A DNA stretch of 64,000 bases, from positions 5,940,262-6,004,261 of the forward strand of contig NC_051431.1 in assembly GCF_001649575.2 (NCBI RefSeq). Reading direction: 5' to 3'. The notes under the pieces were generated by a model that saw nothing but the letters and a program-made list of their open reading frames with translations, did not search any database and had not been told where the DNA came from. The position numbers and the translations under genes are program-made. The first letter of the stretch is position 1. Every line of letters starts with the position of its first letter. This stretch comes from Kryptolebias marmoratus (lineage: Eukaryota; Chordata; Actinopteri; Cyprinodontiformes; Rivulidae). Of this stretch, positions 28,601-43,600 are shown piece after piece.

Positions 28601-31600
28601 ACACGGCCCCCTCCCCTCTTTGCATTTTGTCTTAGTTATTTTAGGTAGATAATAGGACTGTGTAAAATGTCATGTTTTATTACTTGAAGTTCAATTTATT
28701 CAATTTAATGTTCTGATAAGAACTAGATGTTTTATGTCTCGACGTGACAACTTTGAGTTGAAAGAGGGTATACTTAATTTTTTACTGCATATGATCCCGT
28801 AAGAAATCGAACAAATAATTTTTCCTATTATTTCTACTTAACTGGGCCCATTAGATATGAAACCTTGGACTGCTATTAACTGTATTAGCTTTGATATATA
28901 TTGTGCTTGAAAAAAAACTAACATTTGAAAAACATTATGTGATATCTACAAGGAATGAAACAGATATTTGGAGACAGTTTAGATTTTATTTATTATTTTT
29001 TGTGTGATTAGTCTGTACAATTGTCTCACTGAAAGGGACTGTCAGAAAATAAAACACCTCCTTGATGTCTTGTATATCACAAGGCACTGCCATCCAGATA
29101 TACAGCATTTGCTGTTAGTTTCCATCAAGAGGAGCAGAGAAAGGTCTAGTGCTAATATAAACATGTCTTGCTTGATGGAGGGGAGAAAAGTACACTGCAA
29201 TGCAGACACAAGAAGCAGAGAAAGAAAACAGAAAAGCTTAAGATGAACCTTCAGAAGGAAAGAACAGCAAAAGATGAAAAGGGTATGACAGCTGAGAGCT
29301 CTTGACTCAGACCTCTCCAGATCATCAAAGTGTCACTGCTCTTTCCAGGCTCGGACTGGGACATGATGTCCTCTAGGTTAAAAATGGGGATCGGTATGCA
29401 GGTCACAGAACTGAGGAGGGGAGATGAGGAAAGTAGTGAAGACGGTCCACAGTGTTTACTGCAGCAATTCCCCATTTCCTCTGTGTGACCACAACACTAA
29501 TGATGCTGTTCCCTCACAGACAATTCATCACCCTCTGACAGCAAGCCATACTAGTTTCCTTCACGAATCTGCGAGAATATACTTGAGGTTGGACACCGAA
29601 TTCAAAGCTCTTGAAGAGATTAAAAAAATGCAATTAAAGCATCAATGCAAAAATAAATTATTCTATAGTCTTACAGTTTTACAATTAGCAAACTGAATAA
29701 ATACATTTTTGAATAACATTAATAAAAAATGAGCTTTTTATCATTAAAGCACAAAACACGCCTTGTCTTGCACACTCTCACACTCTTTTTCAGGACCACC
29801 TTTCTGATTCCCCCATTCCTAAATCATTACTATGAGGAATGTACATTTAAATCCTCAACTTGTATCCTCTCGTTTAATGAATTGTGTATTTAAATCTATC
29901 ACCAACAACCCAACAAACTAATAAACAAGCCAGTAGTTTTCAACATAAATAAGAACTATTTTAACATGAACTGAATTTGTGCCAAACAACCTGTTCTGCA
30001 AATAAATCAACATAGTTCAAAGTACAACAATTCCAAAAGTGTGGAGCTTAACAAAACAAAGGAAGCCAAGTCTTCCAATTTTTCAGTAGCAACTTTTTAA
30101 TAGTTCATTATGCAACAACAAAAAGCTCCTATAGCAACAACGTAAAAATAGTTATTGCTGTAATTAAAAGGGGGAAATGCAATTTGTTTAATAATGTGCC
30201 ATCTTTTTAGTGAGTGTGCAGAATGCCTTATGCCATTTGTCAGAACAAACAAACAAAAAAAAACATGGGGGTAGCAGGTGATTAAATAAATCAGGACTCT
30301 GGCTGTTCACATCATTATGTTCTAGATTATTGTTAGCAGGCTCTAACAGCAGTGGATGAGGGCAATTAATGAGAGGTTTAAGCTCATTATAGACACCTTT
30401 GTAGCAGGGACGAAAAGAGATATTTGCATATTCAAGCAAGAGCCACTGAGCAGAAAGATGCCTTGTTGTCTCCAGTTGCAGGTATAATAATGAAGTTTCA
30501 TGAGAACTTCAAAGGCTCACAAAGTCAAGACATGCTGGCAGAGTAATGGAAGGGAAATCTTTGCTGTCCTCTAATGCTTTTAATGATGGTCCATTGATTT
30601 TGTTACTGTGGGACGGACACATTTACTCTCTTGGTCAGGCTTCAGCATAAGCCAGTATCTCATTGGGCTGTGACTACCGGTAACTAGTTGGCGAATAAAA
30701 TTTGTAAGGGAACCTACAAAATGTCAAAAACATATGCAGTTTCTCAAATTTCATTCATGAGTCACAGCCCATGCAGATGCTGGAGGAAAATACAAATTTA
30801 ACACAGAAAGGCCTCATCCAAGATTAGAGCAATAAACTGCTGCTAGTTAACAATTTGCACCACATCATTGTACCATCTAGCAATGTTCAAGGTCATTTCA
30901 GGCAGTACAAAGATGATTTAAACATATACCTAGAACTTTGAAAAAATGTCATATTTGAAACCAAAGTGCTAACTAATAGCCCCTAATTTTCATCATCATG
31001 GTTCAGGATAAACCAAACATGCATGGGGCATCTTCATGTGAATTAATCCCAGCTTTTACGTAGGCCCAAATGTGCAACAAGAAAAGAGTCCACTGAATGT
31101 ATAATATCGGACAAAACAAGAACATCAATGCAAAATGCTCTGCAAACTAATGGTTTCACGTCAATGGTGTTTTTTATAACTGTTAAAAGCCTCAATTGTA
31201 ACTGAAAACAGAAATGAAAGCAACTGCACACCTCCACAGTTATGTATCGATTTCTTGTCACCATCATCAGTGTTTGACATCTTTCCACGCATCATTGCAT
31301 CAAAGGGAGGTCCAGATGGTTCAGCCAGTTTCAGCTAACTACACCCCATGATCTTGCAGCTTTCTACCCTAGTTCTATTCTTTAATTGCTTGACCACTTG
31401 TTGTCTGCCCCATCTGCCTGGTCTGCCAGTCCTGAAAAATTCATGGTCATCACCTAGAGACAAAAGGACAGATCAGACCTCATGCTGCATTTGCTTTACT
31501 TTGTGGTTCTGTTGAAAAGTGTTTGTCCATGAAACAAAGATACTGAAAGCTAAACGACATAAATGGAAATGTTAAAGTTTTCAGCACCCAGACAAAAAAT

Positions 31601-34600
31601 AGTTTCTCCATTAAAAAAAAAGAAAGAAAAAAAGCAGTAAAATCTTTTTTAAAAGGATTTAGTTATGGTGATTACCATCATATATGACTCTCCTCTTGGG
31701 GAAGTGGAGGGGCCACCAGGTCCACCGAGCATTTTCAGAGACTTTGTTTTGTTTTCAATCTGATACAATAAATTAAGAATTATGACATGCATGTGTCATT
31801 TGTGGCATATATTTCAAACTAACAGTAATTAATGCTCAATGCATATAAATTTATCTATAATAAAAGATGAACATCCTGCTAATGATGCATGTATGCTGTA
31901 TCTACATGTCACAGACATCTTCATAAATAAATCTTAGTAATTGGGGTTTTGTTTTCCTAAGGAAAAATGGAGGGTTGGGGGAAATTAAATGGCTACCTGT
32001 GAAATGTTGCCATCACTGCTGTAACAATAAAAATTAATAATGTTTCCTGTTATTTTTTCTTTGTGAAAATGCATTCTTTTTGACCTTGATCACATCACAT
32101 TAAAGTTATAAAACACATCAAAAGCACCACCACCTGGCTACTTGGAAGCAAAGTATAAAGAAGAAGGAGTTTTTGAACACTTTTGCACAGTGCCATATTT
32201 TCAGTTTGCACTTCAATATGGAAATGCCAAAACCTAAATGTCACAGAACAATAGGCAGTTTTGACAAAAGAAATGTTCATTCAATGAGTCTTTGTACTGT
32301 AAAAATAATAATCAGAAAAGCAAATGTTTATTTTGTAGGTAGAAAAATAGGCTTCAGGTAAACAGGAGTCTATACTTTTATCTCATTCAACGTGGCATAA
32401 CATTCTATTCAAATAAGAGTGTGGACCTAAATTAGGCTTGACAAAAACTGTTTATAGAGTTCAGGTATAGAGTCCAAACAGTTTTATTCACACTGACAGG
32501 CTGTACAAAAATAAACAGGAGAGGAAAAGGCAAGTGTTTCCACAGCTCACCTGCACTTCAACCTCTATTTCAACCCTCACTGTCATGTTCATGCTGGGAC
32601 AAAGTGAAGAGAAAATGAATAATTCAAGGACTGCCTGAGTTTTCTGTAGAGAAAAATCAAAATAAGAATATGAGCGTAACATTTATCAAAATAAAAGTCA
32701 ATATGTGCAATTCAACCTAACAAACATAAAAATATGTTATCAGCTACAGAATGTTAACAGAGTTTGTGATATTCTGCGACAAAGCCATTGAATTAAACAG
32801 CCAACAGATTTGCAGGGAGAGAATGTTCTGCAGCTGAGATTTTTACAAGTACTGAAAGCTCTTTTGAACCCAGACACAGTTCCATAAAAATACCCCAACC
32901 AAGTGCTTTGGTCAGTTTATATCAGGTAAAGACAAAGTGATTTTCACCCTATCCTCCATCTGAATGTCAAACAGGTTCTCAAACACCAAAAGCAAGCTGG
33001 AGCCATCAGATTGAAAAGCTTTTAGTGAAAATCTCATGGTGCTGATGCAATGAAGGAACAACTTATCAGAACTGTCACAAAAAAAGAAGAAGAAGTAGTT
33101 TAAACTATATAGATAAGCCAGCAATTTTAAAATACTACTTCATTATTTTTTGAAAAGGTTATCCATAAAAAAAAAAAATCTCTCACGTTTCAGAGTGAAC
33201 GTGTGTTCTGGGTGAGTGGGCCAAGTTTACAGCACAGTGATTGATGGGTTTGTTATGGTCTTATTTGATGCACTGTGTAATTACTTGCATCAACACAATC
33301 TGTCAGCTTCAATCTGCCTAATGCCATGAGGCTGCTGAGCAGAATGCTGCTAATTGACAGTCGAAATAACAATACAGACTTCACGTATTCTGATCAATCC
33401 CAGACAAAGACAACAGACAGTTTTACCACATTTAACCCCACTGGTGGTCAGAATCTTAAAGGGGACCTATTATTCAAAATTCACTTTTTGTAATTCCATT
33501 TGGGTATCTACTGCTTCTAGAAACGGAACAAACGCAAAAAAAGAAAAAGAAAAAACACCCACCTGTTTTTTGACAATAAGTAAATGTTTGAATTAAAAAT
33601 TAAACTATTGTTAGACTTAACTATATAAAATGGTATGTACAGAGTAAATACAATCAAATAATTAAAGGCTTCCCTTTAAGGAATGCATATTGCCTGTAGC
33701 TTTTCACGCCAAAACTTTAGACCAAGATCATCATCTTAAATTGAATTGACTCGGAAAGTTATAAGATGAATTAACTCCAACAGTTAATCCTAAAGCTGTC
33801 AAATGCAACTCACACAATGAGCTGAATTTGGCATGTGTGCTGTGAATGACTCGGCAACAACCACAACCGATTTTAGCACAATATTTATAACATTTACAGA
33901 ATTATAGATGTTTTCTAAAGGTCATTTGGCTGGGACTCCAAAAGTTAATCAGTTGTAGATGTACATCCAATAATTATTCTTGGTACTTTGATTAAAAGCT
34001 GTGCTGTGGTTGATGATATATTTTATTAACAGTTGACTCCAGTTAGTAAATGACAGTTTTTTTAAACTTGTTGCACAATTTGTTACACCTCAGAATATGT
34101 GTTGGGGATTACTCTTAGCTACTGCCACAAATGAATAAAGGGTCAATATCTGTAAACTTGATTGAGCTATAGCCATTTTTTTGTGTGTTTTTAAGGTCAG
34201 TTGGATGTGGCAGCCATCTTAAACAAAGTTCACTCCAAAAGTTATTCAGTTATAGATGTACATCCAATTATTACTTTTTAGTGATTCAGTTAAAATCCAT
34301 CCAGTGATGCATGAGGTATTCTGAATGACACAGACAATTGCAAAAACAAGTGTATGTGTGCTATTGCCTTTTAATTGCAAAAAATAATCACAACTAATTT
34401 CATAATTAGCAAGACTAAGATTGTTTTTTCGAATTAGCTTAAATCCCTAGCCAAAAACTCCCCATACTCCCTTAATTTTTGGTTTATTTAAATGTTTATA
34501 TTTATATGCAGTGCATTCTAACCACCACATGAGTTTTATGTTAAAAGGTTCAATGTGTGCAAAATTTTACCACTCAGAAATGCACCCTGAGTGGTTCTTA

Positions 34601-37600
34601 GAACCCAGGAAAAAAAAAGGTCTTCAAATGAACCTTGTTTTTTCTCCATTTTCAAAACTAAGCAGAATTATACAGACAATTACACACACATTTGCTTTTG
34701 TAATTAGAAAGCCAAAATAGTTTTGGTAGCAGGAACTTCTGAAATAGACAATTATTGCAATTACAAGGTAATTGCTGTTTGCCATTATTAGACACTTGTG
34801 TCTTTATTTATAGACCAAAACAAACATGTACATTTAATAATTAAAGATGGTCTGGAACAGCTGAAATCTAGAAAGACAGACGCAAGACAGCTTTCTAACA
34901 GCAAAGTTACACAACAGTAAAGTTTATCCACAGCAGGATTTCCATTACCAAGTTCAGCAATTACCCCCTACAATAAGAAAAGGCTAATGAGAATTTTTAT
35001 TATAAAATAATGAGCATCAGACTACTGGTCAAATGAGCGGTTTATCATGGCTGCCTTCTGACTAAACATGCACAATGTTCCCTTTTTAACCAAGATACAA
35101 ACAGCACAACTAATCTCTCAGCCACTGTACTAATGACACCAGCAGAAGACATTGAGGCAAAGAGTAGATGTCACTAAAAGGGCCAAAACTCCAATAGTCA
35201 GTCATCTTCATCAAAATGCTGGACAAATGCAGAATAATGATAATGCTTTGTTTCTCCCAGATGATTTTGCACAAATCAATGCAGATGATTATAATGGTTT
35301 TACAAATATGCTGAGAGATGCCTCCAGCAATTGCAATTACATGCATAAATGATTAATTGTAACAAGCTTAACTGATAATTTGTGTGTCATTGGTGGCAGC
35401 ATGGTCAACAACTGCATTTCTTAAAACTAACTTGTTTCTTAAAACTGTGTTGCAGTATGTTTTGCTTTAGCCTTCCAAAAGACCCAAGCTAGTGCTTCTG
35501 TAATTGGAATGAATTGATATTAGAAACTAGTAGGTTTCTTGATGCTTTTTAATTATAGTGTTAAGATGAGAATGTTATGCATAACAAAAGTACAAGTACA
35601 CTTTTGTTGCATTGGTGAGGATCTTTTATTAGATGTGAGAGACAAAAGCACAACAAGAGTCTTAATCTGTCATCATGAAGCTCTTCTAAAAATCCACAGT
35701 CTGACCATGTGGCAGTACCTTTAGACTCAGAAGACCTGATTGAACATCCTAGAAACACAGTCACTCAGGCAACACACATACTAATCTGCAGATGCCCCTG
35801 GTGAGACTTGGCCATGCTTTCTGCCACATGGCAATCACACGGCTCAGTGCAGAAACACAGGCACAGCGTCCACAACAACACTGAGTCTGTCACAGACCTG
35901 GAAGCACCAGCTGCCCTCTAAGCAATGAAAGCATTGAGAGTGACCAACTGACTACCTGAAGTGTCATTCTGGACACCGTACACACAGAGAAGTTAGAGGA
36001 GCTGAACTAAGTGTTATGCAGGAGTTTTATTCAAACCAGTCAAAGAACCTTTAATCTGATTACCTTTACTTACTGTCTAATACATTTTCCTGTGGTAGGA
36101 GCAAATTTTCTGAATCTAGTTACAACTGAAAATTGACGTTTATTTATAAGCAAATATTGTCCATTATTAAAGTATTTTTGCTTTCCATAATACTCATTCC
36201 TGTAGAGATTCTGATGTTACCAAGAAACATACCAACTCATCTGATGAATTCAACCTAACTGACTGGGGAAATCCAGGCATCTATGCTGACACTACATTCG
36301 GTTTATAGCAATTATTTGTTCTGATTAAATGTAGTAAAAATACAACTTTTGAAAGCATCTCAAATGGAGTCATGGTGGAGGATTTTTACCTGGTTTAAAT
36401 AAAAATCACGTCTCCTGACTAGCAGTTTTTATTTTGTTTGTGTTTTTAAGCCAACAAGCTGTTTTTGGCTGACAGGTTTCAAACCCTGCCAAGGCCAAAT
36501 AGTCAAAGGAATTCAATAGATTCTTCAAATCTTTGCAGAGTTGTTGCTCAGTGAGTAAAGATTGCCAAATGAACAGATGCCAGGGTGTTCACAAATATTT
36601 ACTCTCTGTTCAATGGCCAAGTCAGTAAATTAAAAACTTCACCTGTCAATCCATCCCATAGATGACAAAAACAAAGTCCCAGAAGAAAGAACAGACTGAG
36701 GTTTTGGTACAATGAGATGTTGAGTTACTTAATCATGACTGAAAAGAGACTGTAAGATATACATTCACTGTGATGTCATTACTCCAGACAATATATTAAA
36801 AGTGTTCAACAATGTTTGTGCACTCTGGTTAATAGCTCCTTAAAGGTCCTGACTAAAGACCCACTCAAGACCACCCTTACCATCATGAAAAAAAAAAAAA
36901 AAATCAGAGGGGCTAGAGGATGTGCCCAACCTAAAATAAATAAAAACAGTGAGAAAAAAAAAGAAAAAAAAATATTTGAAATGTTTTTTTTTTTTGCATA
37001 CAATAATTCAAGCAAAATACAGACTATAAAACACTCAGCTTTTACTAAAATACAACAAACTACACTGCTTCCACTGTTTGTTTAGCTTTACATTAGAGCT
37101 GCACAATATACAGTAATATAATAATAATAATATCGCAGACTGCAAGTTGTTCCTAATATTGTGCAGCCATTCTTGACATGCAGAGTTATTTTAGATACTT
37201 TGACTATCCTGCATGTTTTAGGTGTTTCTCTGCTGTGACACAACTGATTTTAATAACTGAGTGATTAACAGGTTTCTGTCAGATACTTAAGGACCTGCTG
37301 AAGAGCAGAGAAACAGCTAAAACCTGCAGGATAGTGGCCCTCAAGGACCAGGACTTGATATTACTGTTTTAGATTATATTTTTTCTCTCTGCTTTTATCA
37401 CTGTAGTTTACTCTCATCTTACTTGCCCATTTCGGGACTCTTAATCCTATGCAGGGTCACTGGTTTGCCAATGCCTAATCAAGGGTTGAATTCCGCCACC
37501 CCCCCTGAACTTTTTTGCTGCTTTTTTTTTCAGTTTGACAATAATCTTACAATATTTGCAAATGTTTCATGTTTCAAAACTGTTCTGCAACACAAATCTA

Positions 37601-40600
37601 GAAAAACTGAAATATATTTTTTGATATTTTGTAGATTATGCAGTGTCACTGTTCTGCTGCTGAAGCAGCAGGATAAAACATCAAGTCCTCACTTTTGAAA
37701 AATAAAAATTGCTTTAATATGTGCAAAACAACTGATCTACCACTCTAACAATTATCAGCCCAGCATGTGGTTTCTTTTTTCACCCTTTGGAGAGATGTGT
37801 AAAATATGACAGACATCAATAGTATAAAGTGTAAGTGTATGAAGCCGATGCTACTTGATTGTAATACAGAGACATTAAAGTTCATTTCTGATGACCTGGG
37901 ATCAGGAGTTAGAAAACATTTAGGTTTGTCCCTGATGCCCAGGTCACACAAAGCTACATCTCATAGAGTGGGTGAAACAGCAATTTCTCCAAAATTGTAA
38001 AAGTCTTGCACCAGTCATGATTCACCATATATCACAGAGAGAAGAAAACAAAAACACATATTATAATGAAAAATTTCACATGCAAGAAGTATGTTGATTA
38101 AACTGTAACCTTTATCTGGTCTATGCGTGCAAAACAAAACTGGTGGGTTTCAATCTGTCCAGTGTTCCAGTGTTTCCATGAAGACTGTACACACTGATAC
38201 AGTCTTCATGGAGAACACCTACTGAAAGCAATTCAAAGCCTGCTGGGACTGAAAAATCAGCAGTAGTACTCCAATAACATTCATGGCCTTACTCCGTATG
38301 ACTGTTACACCAAAAAACTGAATTTTACACTTTTATTTTCTACAGGAACTTTAAGTTTAAAATTCAAACGATACAGGCAGGGTTGTGAGCTCAAGAATGA
38401 CAGTGATGCCAAGAAAAAAAAAAAAAGAAGGACACTTCCAAAAGTGCACACTTGGCACACAGAGCGATTCTACTCAGGCACACAGAGCGATTCTACTCAG
38501 TACAAATTTTAATCCTCTTTTAAAAAGGCATAGCTGCACAACACATGGTCTGGTCTACTCTACTCGAAATATCAATTTGAATGGAAATGGCAGTGCAGTG
38601 AGTGCAGTAATCTAGATGTTGAAATGTAATTAAACTTCTTCAGTATAAATATAGTATTCCATCTAGCTTGCAAGAGGAATACTGACTCATTTGCAAATGT
38701 GTTCAGGGCCATTTCAACTGGTCATCATGTAAAGACTGGCAGAAAACAAACAAACATAAACAAAGATAAATTCTGCCAATATTTGAAATGTTTACATTTC
38801 TACTATGATATTTTATATAATATAAATATATATGTGTGTGTGTGTGTGTGTGGGGGGGGGGGGGTATACACACATACTGCCAATTGTACAAACATTTGAA
38901 AGCTATTTACATGGTGAGAACGTTTTGCCCAGCACCAGAAAATAAGAGATAAACAACTTAAAGATTAATCAAAGGCAGTTTTATCAAGCATGTGATACTT
39001 TGATTTAGCCATCTTTACAGCCCTTCCCAACACTCTACATTCATATTTAACAAGGCTGTATTTATAAGACTGTAGCACTGTCCCAAGCTGTGTTCCATAT
39101 AAAGCATCTAATTCCATGCTGAATCATCCTCAACCAAATGCCACAGCAGTAATCCGTCTCTGCTTGAGACTCCAGAGCAACAGTGAGGCTCTCCATCCAG
39201 ATGTTCCTTTCAAAGCAGTCCAACTCTCACAACTAATAGTATTAGCCCAAGACACACATTTAGCATCCAGACATTGCATGAAAATTGCAGTCAATACACT
39301 TTGGGATTCAACATACAGAGACTGAAGTAAATTTTCAAAGCAACATATGAGATAAGCAGTGCAGAATGTACGACAGCTAAATATTAGGAATGGTTTAGCA
39401 ACAAAACTCTGTTTTCCTATAAAGCTAAACAATGTAAATTTATTAGTTTGAGATCAAAACTAGAACTAAACTGAACACTTCCTTTTTATTTTTTGGACTG
39501 AAAGAAAGACAAAGAAAATAGTCACTGCCAATGTCACTGTCCAATTATCATTATTATGCAAATCAAAAATACCTTTTTAGAGTACTTTTAAAAAAAACTT
39601 TGAATAGATTTATACTCACATGTTTGTAAACAGATTTCATTTGTAACTTGATAAACTCCCTCTTGCTACGTGACAAGTAAAATGAGCTAGACAAGTTAAG
39701 TTAAATGTGTTAAAAACCTGACATGATTTAAAAAAAAAAAAAAAAAAAAAAGGTATGACAGTCAAAAAAGGTGTCTCCAAAAAAGTCTATCTGGTTTTAT
39801 CTAAAGAAAACAAAGCTGAAAGCTTTAAATATTTGGAAATAAATGGAAGCATCTCCACTCTTATCTTGACTGGCCTCATTATGATAAATTCATGAAGAGC
39901 CAATGACGGATCAACATCCCACATATTTTTAATGTGTGTGGGGGTTTTTGTTGTTTTTTCCATGCACTTTCCCCACACAGACTTCCCAGATGGTTCTGTG
40001 CAACGACCATCTGGCTAATCTCTTTAAACTATTTGTTCACTTAAACGATTAACTCCTTAATAGAAGAGGACATACAATAAAATGAAAAATAAACTCCAGT
40101 GCTTACTTTAAGTTGACATGTTTGGGTTGCCATTTATTCTAACATTACAATACATTTGAATTTGAAGTGATGCACAAATTACACTTTAGTTTTCAATAGC
40201 TAAAATATAGTCTATCAAAATTTGCTGCATTTAATCAAAGGAGAAAAAACGACAGACAGCAGCGTCTAAGTGATTAATCATCAAAAAAGATCCAGAAAAT
40301 GAGTCAAGATAGATAATGAGCCATAAAAATGGATGGCGTCTTCATCCATTAAGCTGATACCTTAGCATTAAATGTAATCCAAATTCTTAACTCTTACTGA
40401 ACCCTTTATCATCTCCCTCTTAATTCAGCTACATTAAATCTGTGTGTGATCCAGCTTTAGTGTTTTAATATTAAAAGATAATCAATCATCTAACCTGTGG
40501 TGTAGTGGATTTTATAGATATAAGTTGGAGTAAAAACACGCAGCGACTTCAGTGTCTTGCTTACCCCTGACATGTAGAAGTGAAACACTACAGGTGATAG

Positions 40601-43600
40601 GGGAACAGCTCATCAAAACAAAAAGGACTAGGGCAAAAATGAAAAGATAACTTAAAGCAGGACCAAGCCATCAACAATGTCTGCTTTGTCAGGCATAATA
40701 CAATAATCAGCACTCTCAGCACACATCATTAACGGTGTAGTGGCTCATGTGCCAGAGAAAATGGTGAATCTGTCACTTCCTTTAATATGAACCGCATGTC
40801 TTGTGGAACACAAGTTGACTGGATTACATTTTCTTGCCTTTGTTCTGTCAGTGGCAGAGGTAGAAAAAAACTGGAATGAAGGCAACAGTGGTGACAGTGA
40901 ACATGTCTCTGTATTTGAATAAATGCACTGCTCTGATCAATGTTTGGTTTCCCTTTTTTTATTGAACATAATACATTAAAGTGTGGCACAAAATTTACTA
41001 TGAGGATATTGTGTCCCCCCTTCTCTCCCTCCCTCCTTTATTCATTTTGCAAGGCAGTTTCTAACTATAAAGACCACACTGCCTCTGTCCCTTAGTTTGG
41101 TGTTATTCGACTATTAAACTGTCTAACATTTTTCCCCAAATTCAACCACCAAAGTGTCTATGTCAGCATTGTATTTTACAAAGAAAATATAATGAAATAA
41201 TTACCAAACATGTTTGCACCTTTTCCTTTAGATCAGATGAGACAAACTAAAAATAGACAGACTTTCATTTTCCTTGCGCAATTCCTTTATATTTAAAACA
41301 CACCATTTCTTAGAAGTTTGGAGTCACACAAAGTCATCCTGCATGAAAAATCCTGACATAAAAGCATCTAAGAATTATTGCGTGAAATCGTTTTTATTTC
41401 CACGGCACAGATGAAAAAGTAAAAAAAAAAAAGGCTTTTTGTTTATCTTAGGGGAAAAAAGAGCTCTGTCTTATTCTTTGAACAACAAAAAAAGTCTGCA
41501 GACTCACATGCTAACATGTCATCTCAATGATGCAGCAGAGACACCACAGATCACAGAGTTCAGCTGCATCCGAGTGCCTTTACTATTCAGCACAGTCAGC
41601 GTCACTGGACCCCAAATCAGAAGTTCACAAAACGCAATCACAGATAAGAGGAAGCTCTGTAAGCTCCTGACGAGTGTTCTTTGTGGCAGGTATATTGTAA
41701 AAATAGAAAAATCTCAGATGATACTGTTTGTTGTTGAGAGGTGGCACACATTTAAATTCATGGGAAGAACTTGTGTCATTTAATATTCATTCAAATTTTC
41801 TTTTGGCAAAAATAAAAGGCCCTACCTACCACAACCAATTTATCAGTCTGACTCAAATATAAAATGGGACTGATATTACAGAACAATTTTTCCGAGATTT
41901 GAATTTTAATCACACTTTGCTTATTCATTTAGTCATATTGACAGGTACATGTCAAACAAATTAAAGCTTTATATTTCCAAGCACCTCCATATTCACAGTA
42001 ATTCTAACAGGGCCACTGATGTTATCTGCACCTTCAATATGTAGTTATCAAACCCTGTCCAATTGAGTTCTATCTGCACAGTGACAGGAACACTTCGCTT
42101 CAGAGCTGTCGCTCTTCTGCAAACATTAGGAATCGTGCTTGCCTGATCAGAGATGATGTAGCTCATCTCCATAGAAATAAGAAAACAGGCCTCGCCCCTA
42201 CAGGGGAGACAAAAGATTCATACTTCGGTCGGCATTTGGATAATTTAAAGCTGGAATTTTGAAGGAGGAAGTGTGAGTACACCCATCACTCCTCTAGTTG
42301 GTCCAACACGCTTCACCCTGGCCTAAGCTGAGGTAACAGATCCTCGACTGACCACGTAACGGAATACAAAGCCTGCTAGAGCAAACAGGGTTAGGAATCT
42401 CTTGTTCTGTTGATGGTTTTGATATGCAAGATTTATTTAATTTATATTTCATTGTATTAAAAAGGTACTCCTTATTTGCAGTATTTTGCTTGTGAAAGAG
42501 TTTAATTTAGCATAGTAACAGCACAGAGGTGAGTGTGCTCTCAGGGTTGTCAAATTACAAAGCTACCTGCACCAAAAAGGTGAATTTTTGACATCTAGAA
42601 TAATTCCAACATCAAAATGTCATGGTCCTTCAAGTGAAAGCAGCATTGTAGATTTTTATACCAAGTCATTATTGTGATTGTGTTAGACAGTTAAATGAAT
42701 GGGTTTGTACAACATGATTGTACAAAGTGATGATGGTAAAAAAGTATATTCCTGAAAGATGAATTCCCACAATCAGGAAATAGCTATAACCTTAGTAAAC
42801 ATTGCCCCACTGAGCTGGGAGATGCTTCCTGGGATGAGCCATGACATTAATTTAGGCAGCAGCCAAATAATACACAACCGGCATCTCTCTGGGGTAGCAC
42901 TGCATGAGTGAGCAGAACAGATGAGCATGGAGGAGCAAGACTAAAGGGAAAACAAATTTAACAGAATCATGGCTTTTGCAGAGTCATTTGACCTTTCTCT
43001 TTAGCATTTCTTTAAGGCACAGACAGTTATCAACAAAATCACACATGGATCAATACCCATCAGCATTCCTCCTGGGTACAGATGATATCTGCTTGATACA
43101 CATTAGTTACCAAGCAATATATCAGTAAATGACAGACAATAAAACTCAGTGTAGGTTGGCTTTAATTAGGTAGATGAATAAGATATATGACTAATAAGCA
43201 CACATGCATGTCACTGTTCTTTCATTAAAACTATAGACAAAAGAGATATTTTGCAGAAACTGCAAACATATTACAAATGTGCTTACATGTTAAAGAAAGC
43301 AAAAACATTTGCAGAGAAGGCAGAACACAGGAAATGCACTCGGTTACTTTGTCCTTGGTTGAGGGTAGGAAAATGCATTATTGGCATTTCTGAGTCAACT
43401 GACAGCTGAGAGAGATTTATTTTAAACAAACAAATTTGCACAGAATCAGAATTTCAATTTTCCTTCAAATCCGAAGAAGATTATCAAGAAGTAGATCAGA
43501 GGAAACTGTTATTGGCATGAATTGAATGGCTTTGTAGAATAAATTTTACTGAGGAAGCAGAACTGGAGCACATTGTAACCATGCATGTGGTTCAAACTGG

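Noticed and set aside
29251..29475. Minus-strand frame beginning [10 protein letters not shown], like a dual lipid-anchor signal
   Set aside because: The resemblance is limited to the first ten residues; the rest matches nothing, and there is no promoter or splice support.
41439..41783. 114-codon plus-strand frame in nbea intron 1
   Set aside because: No family resemblance and no splice sites.
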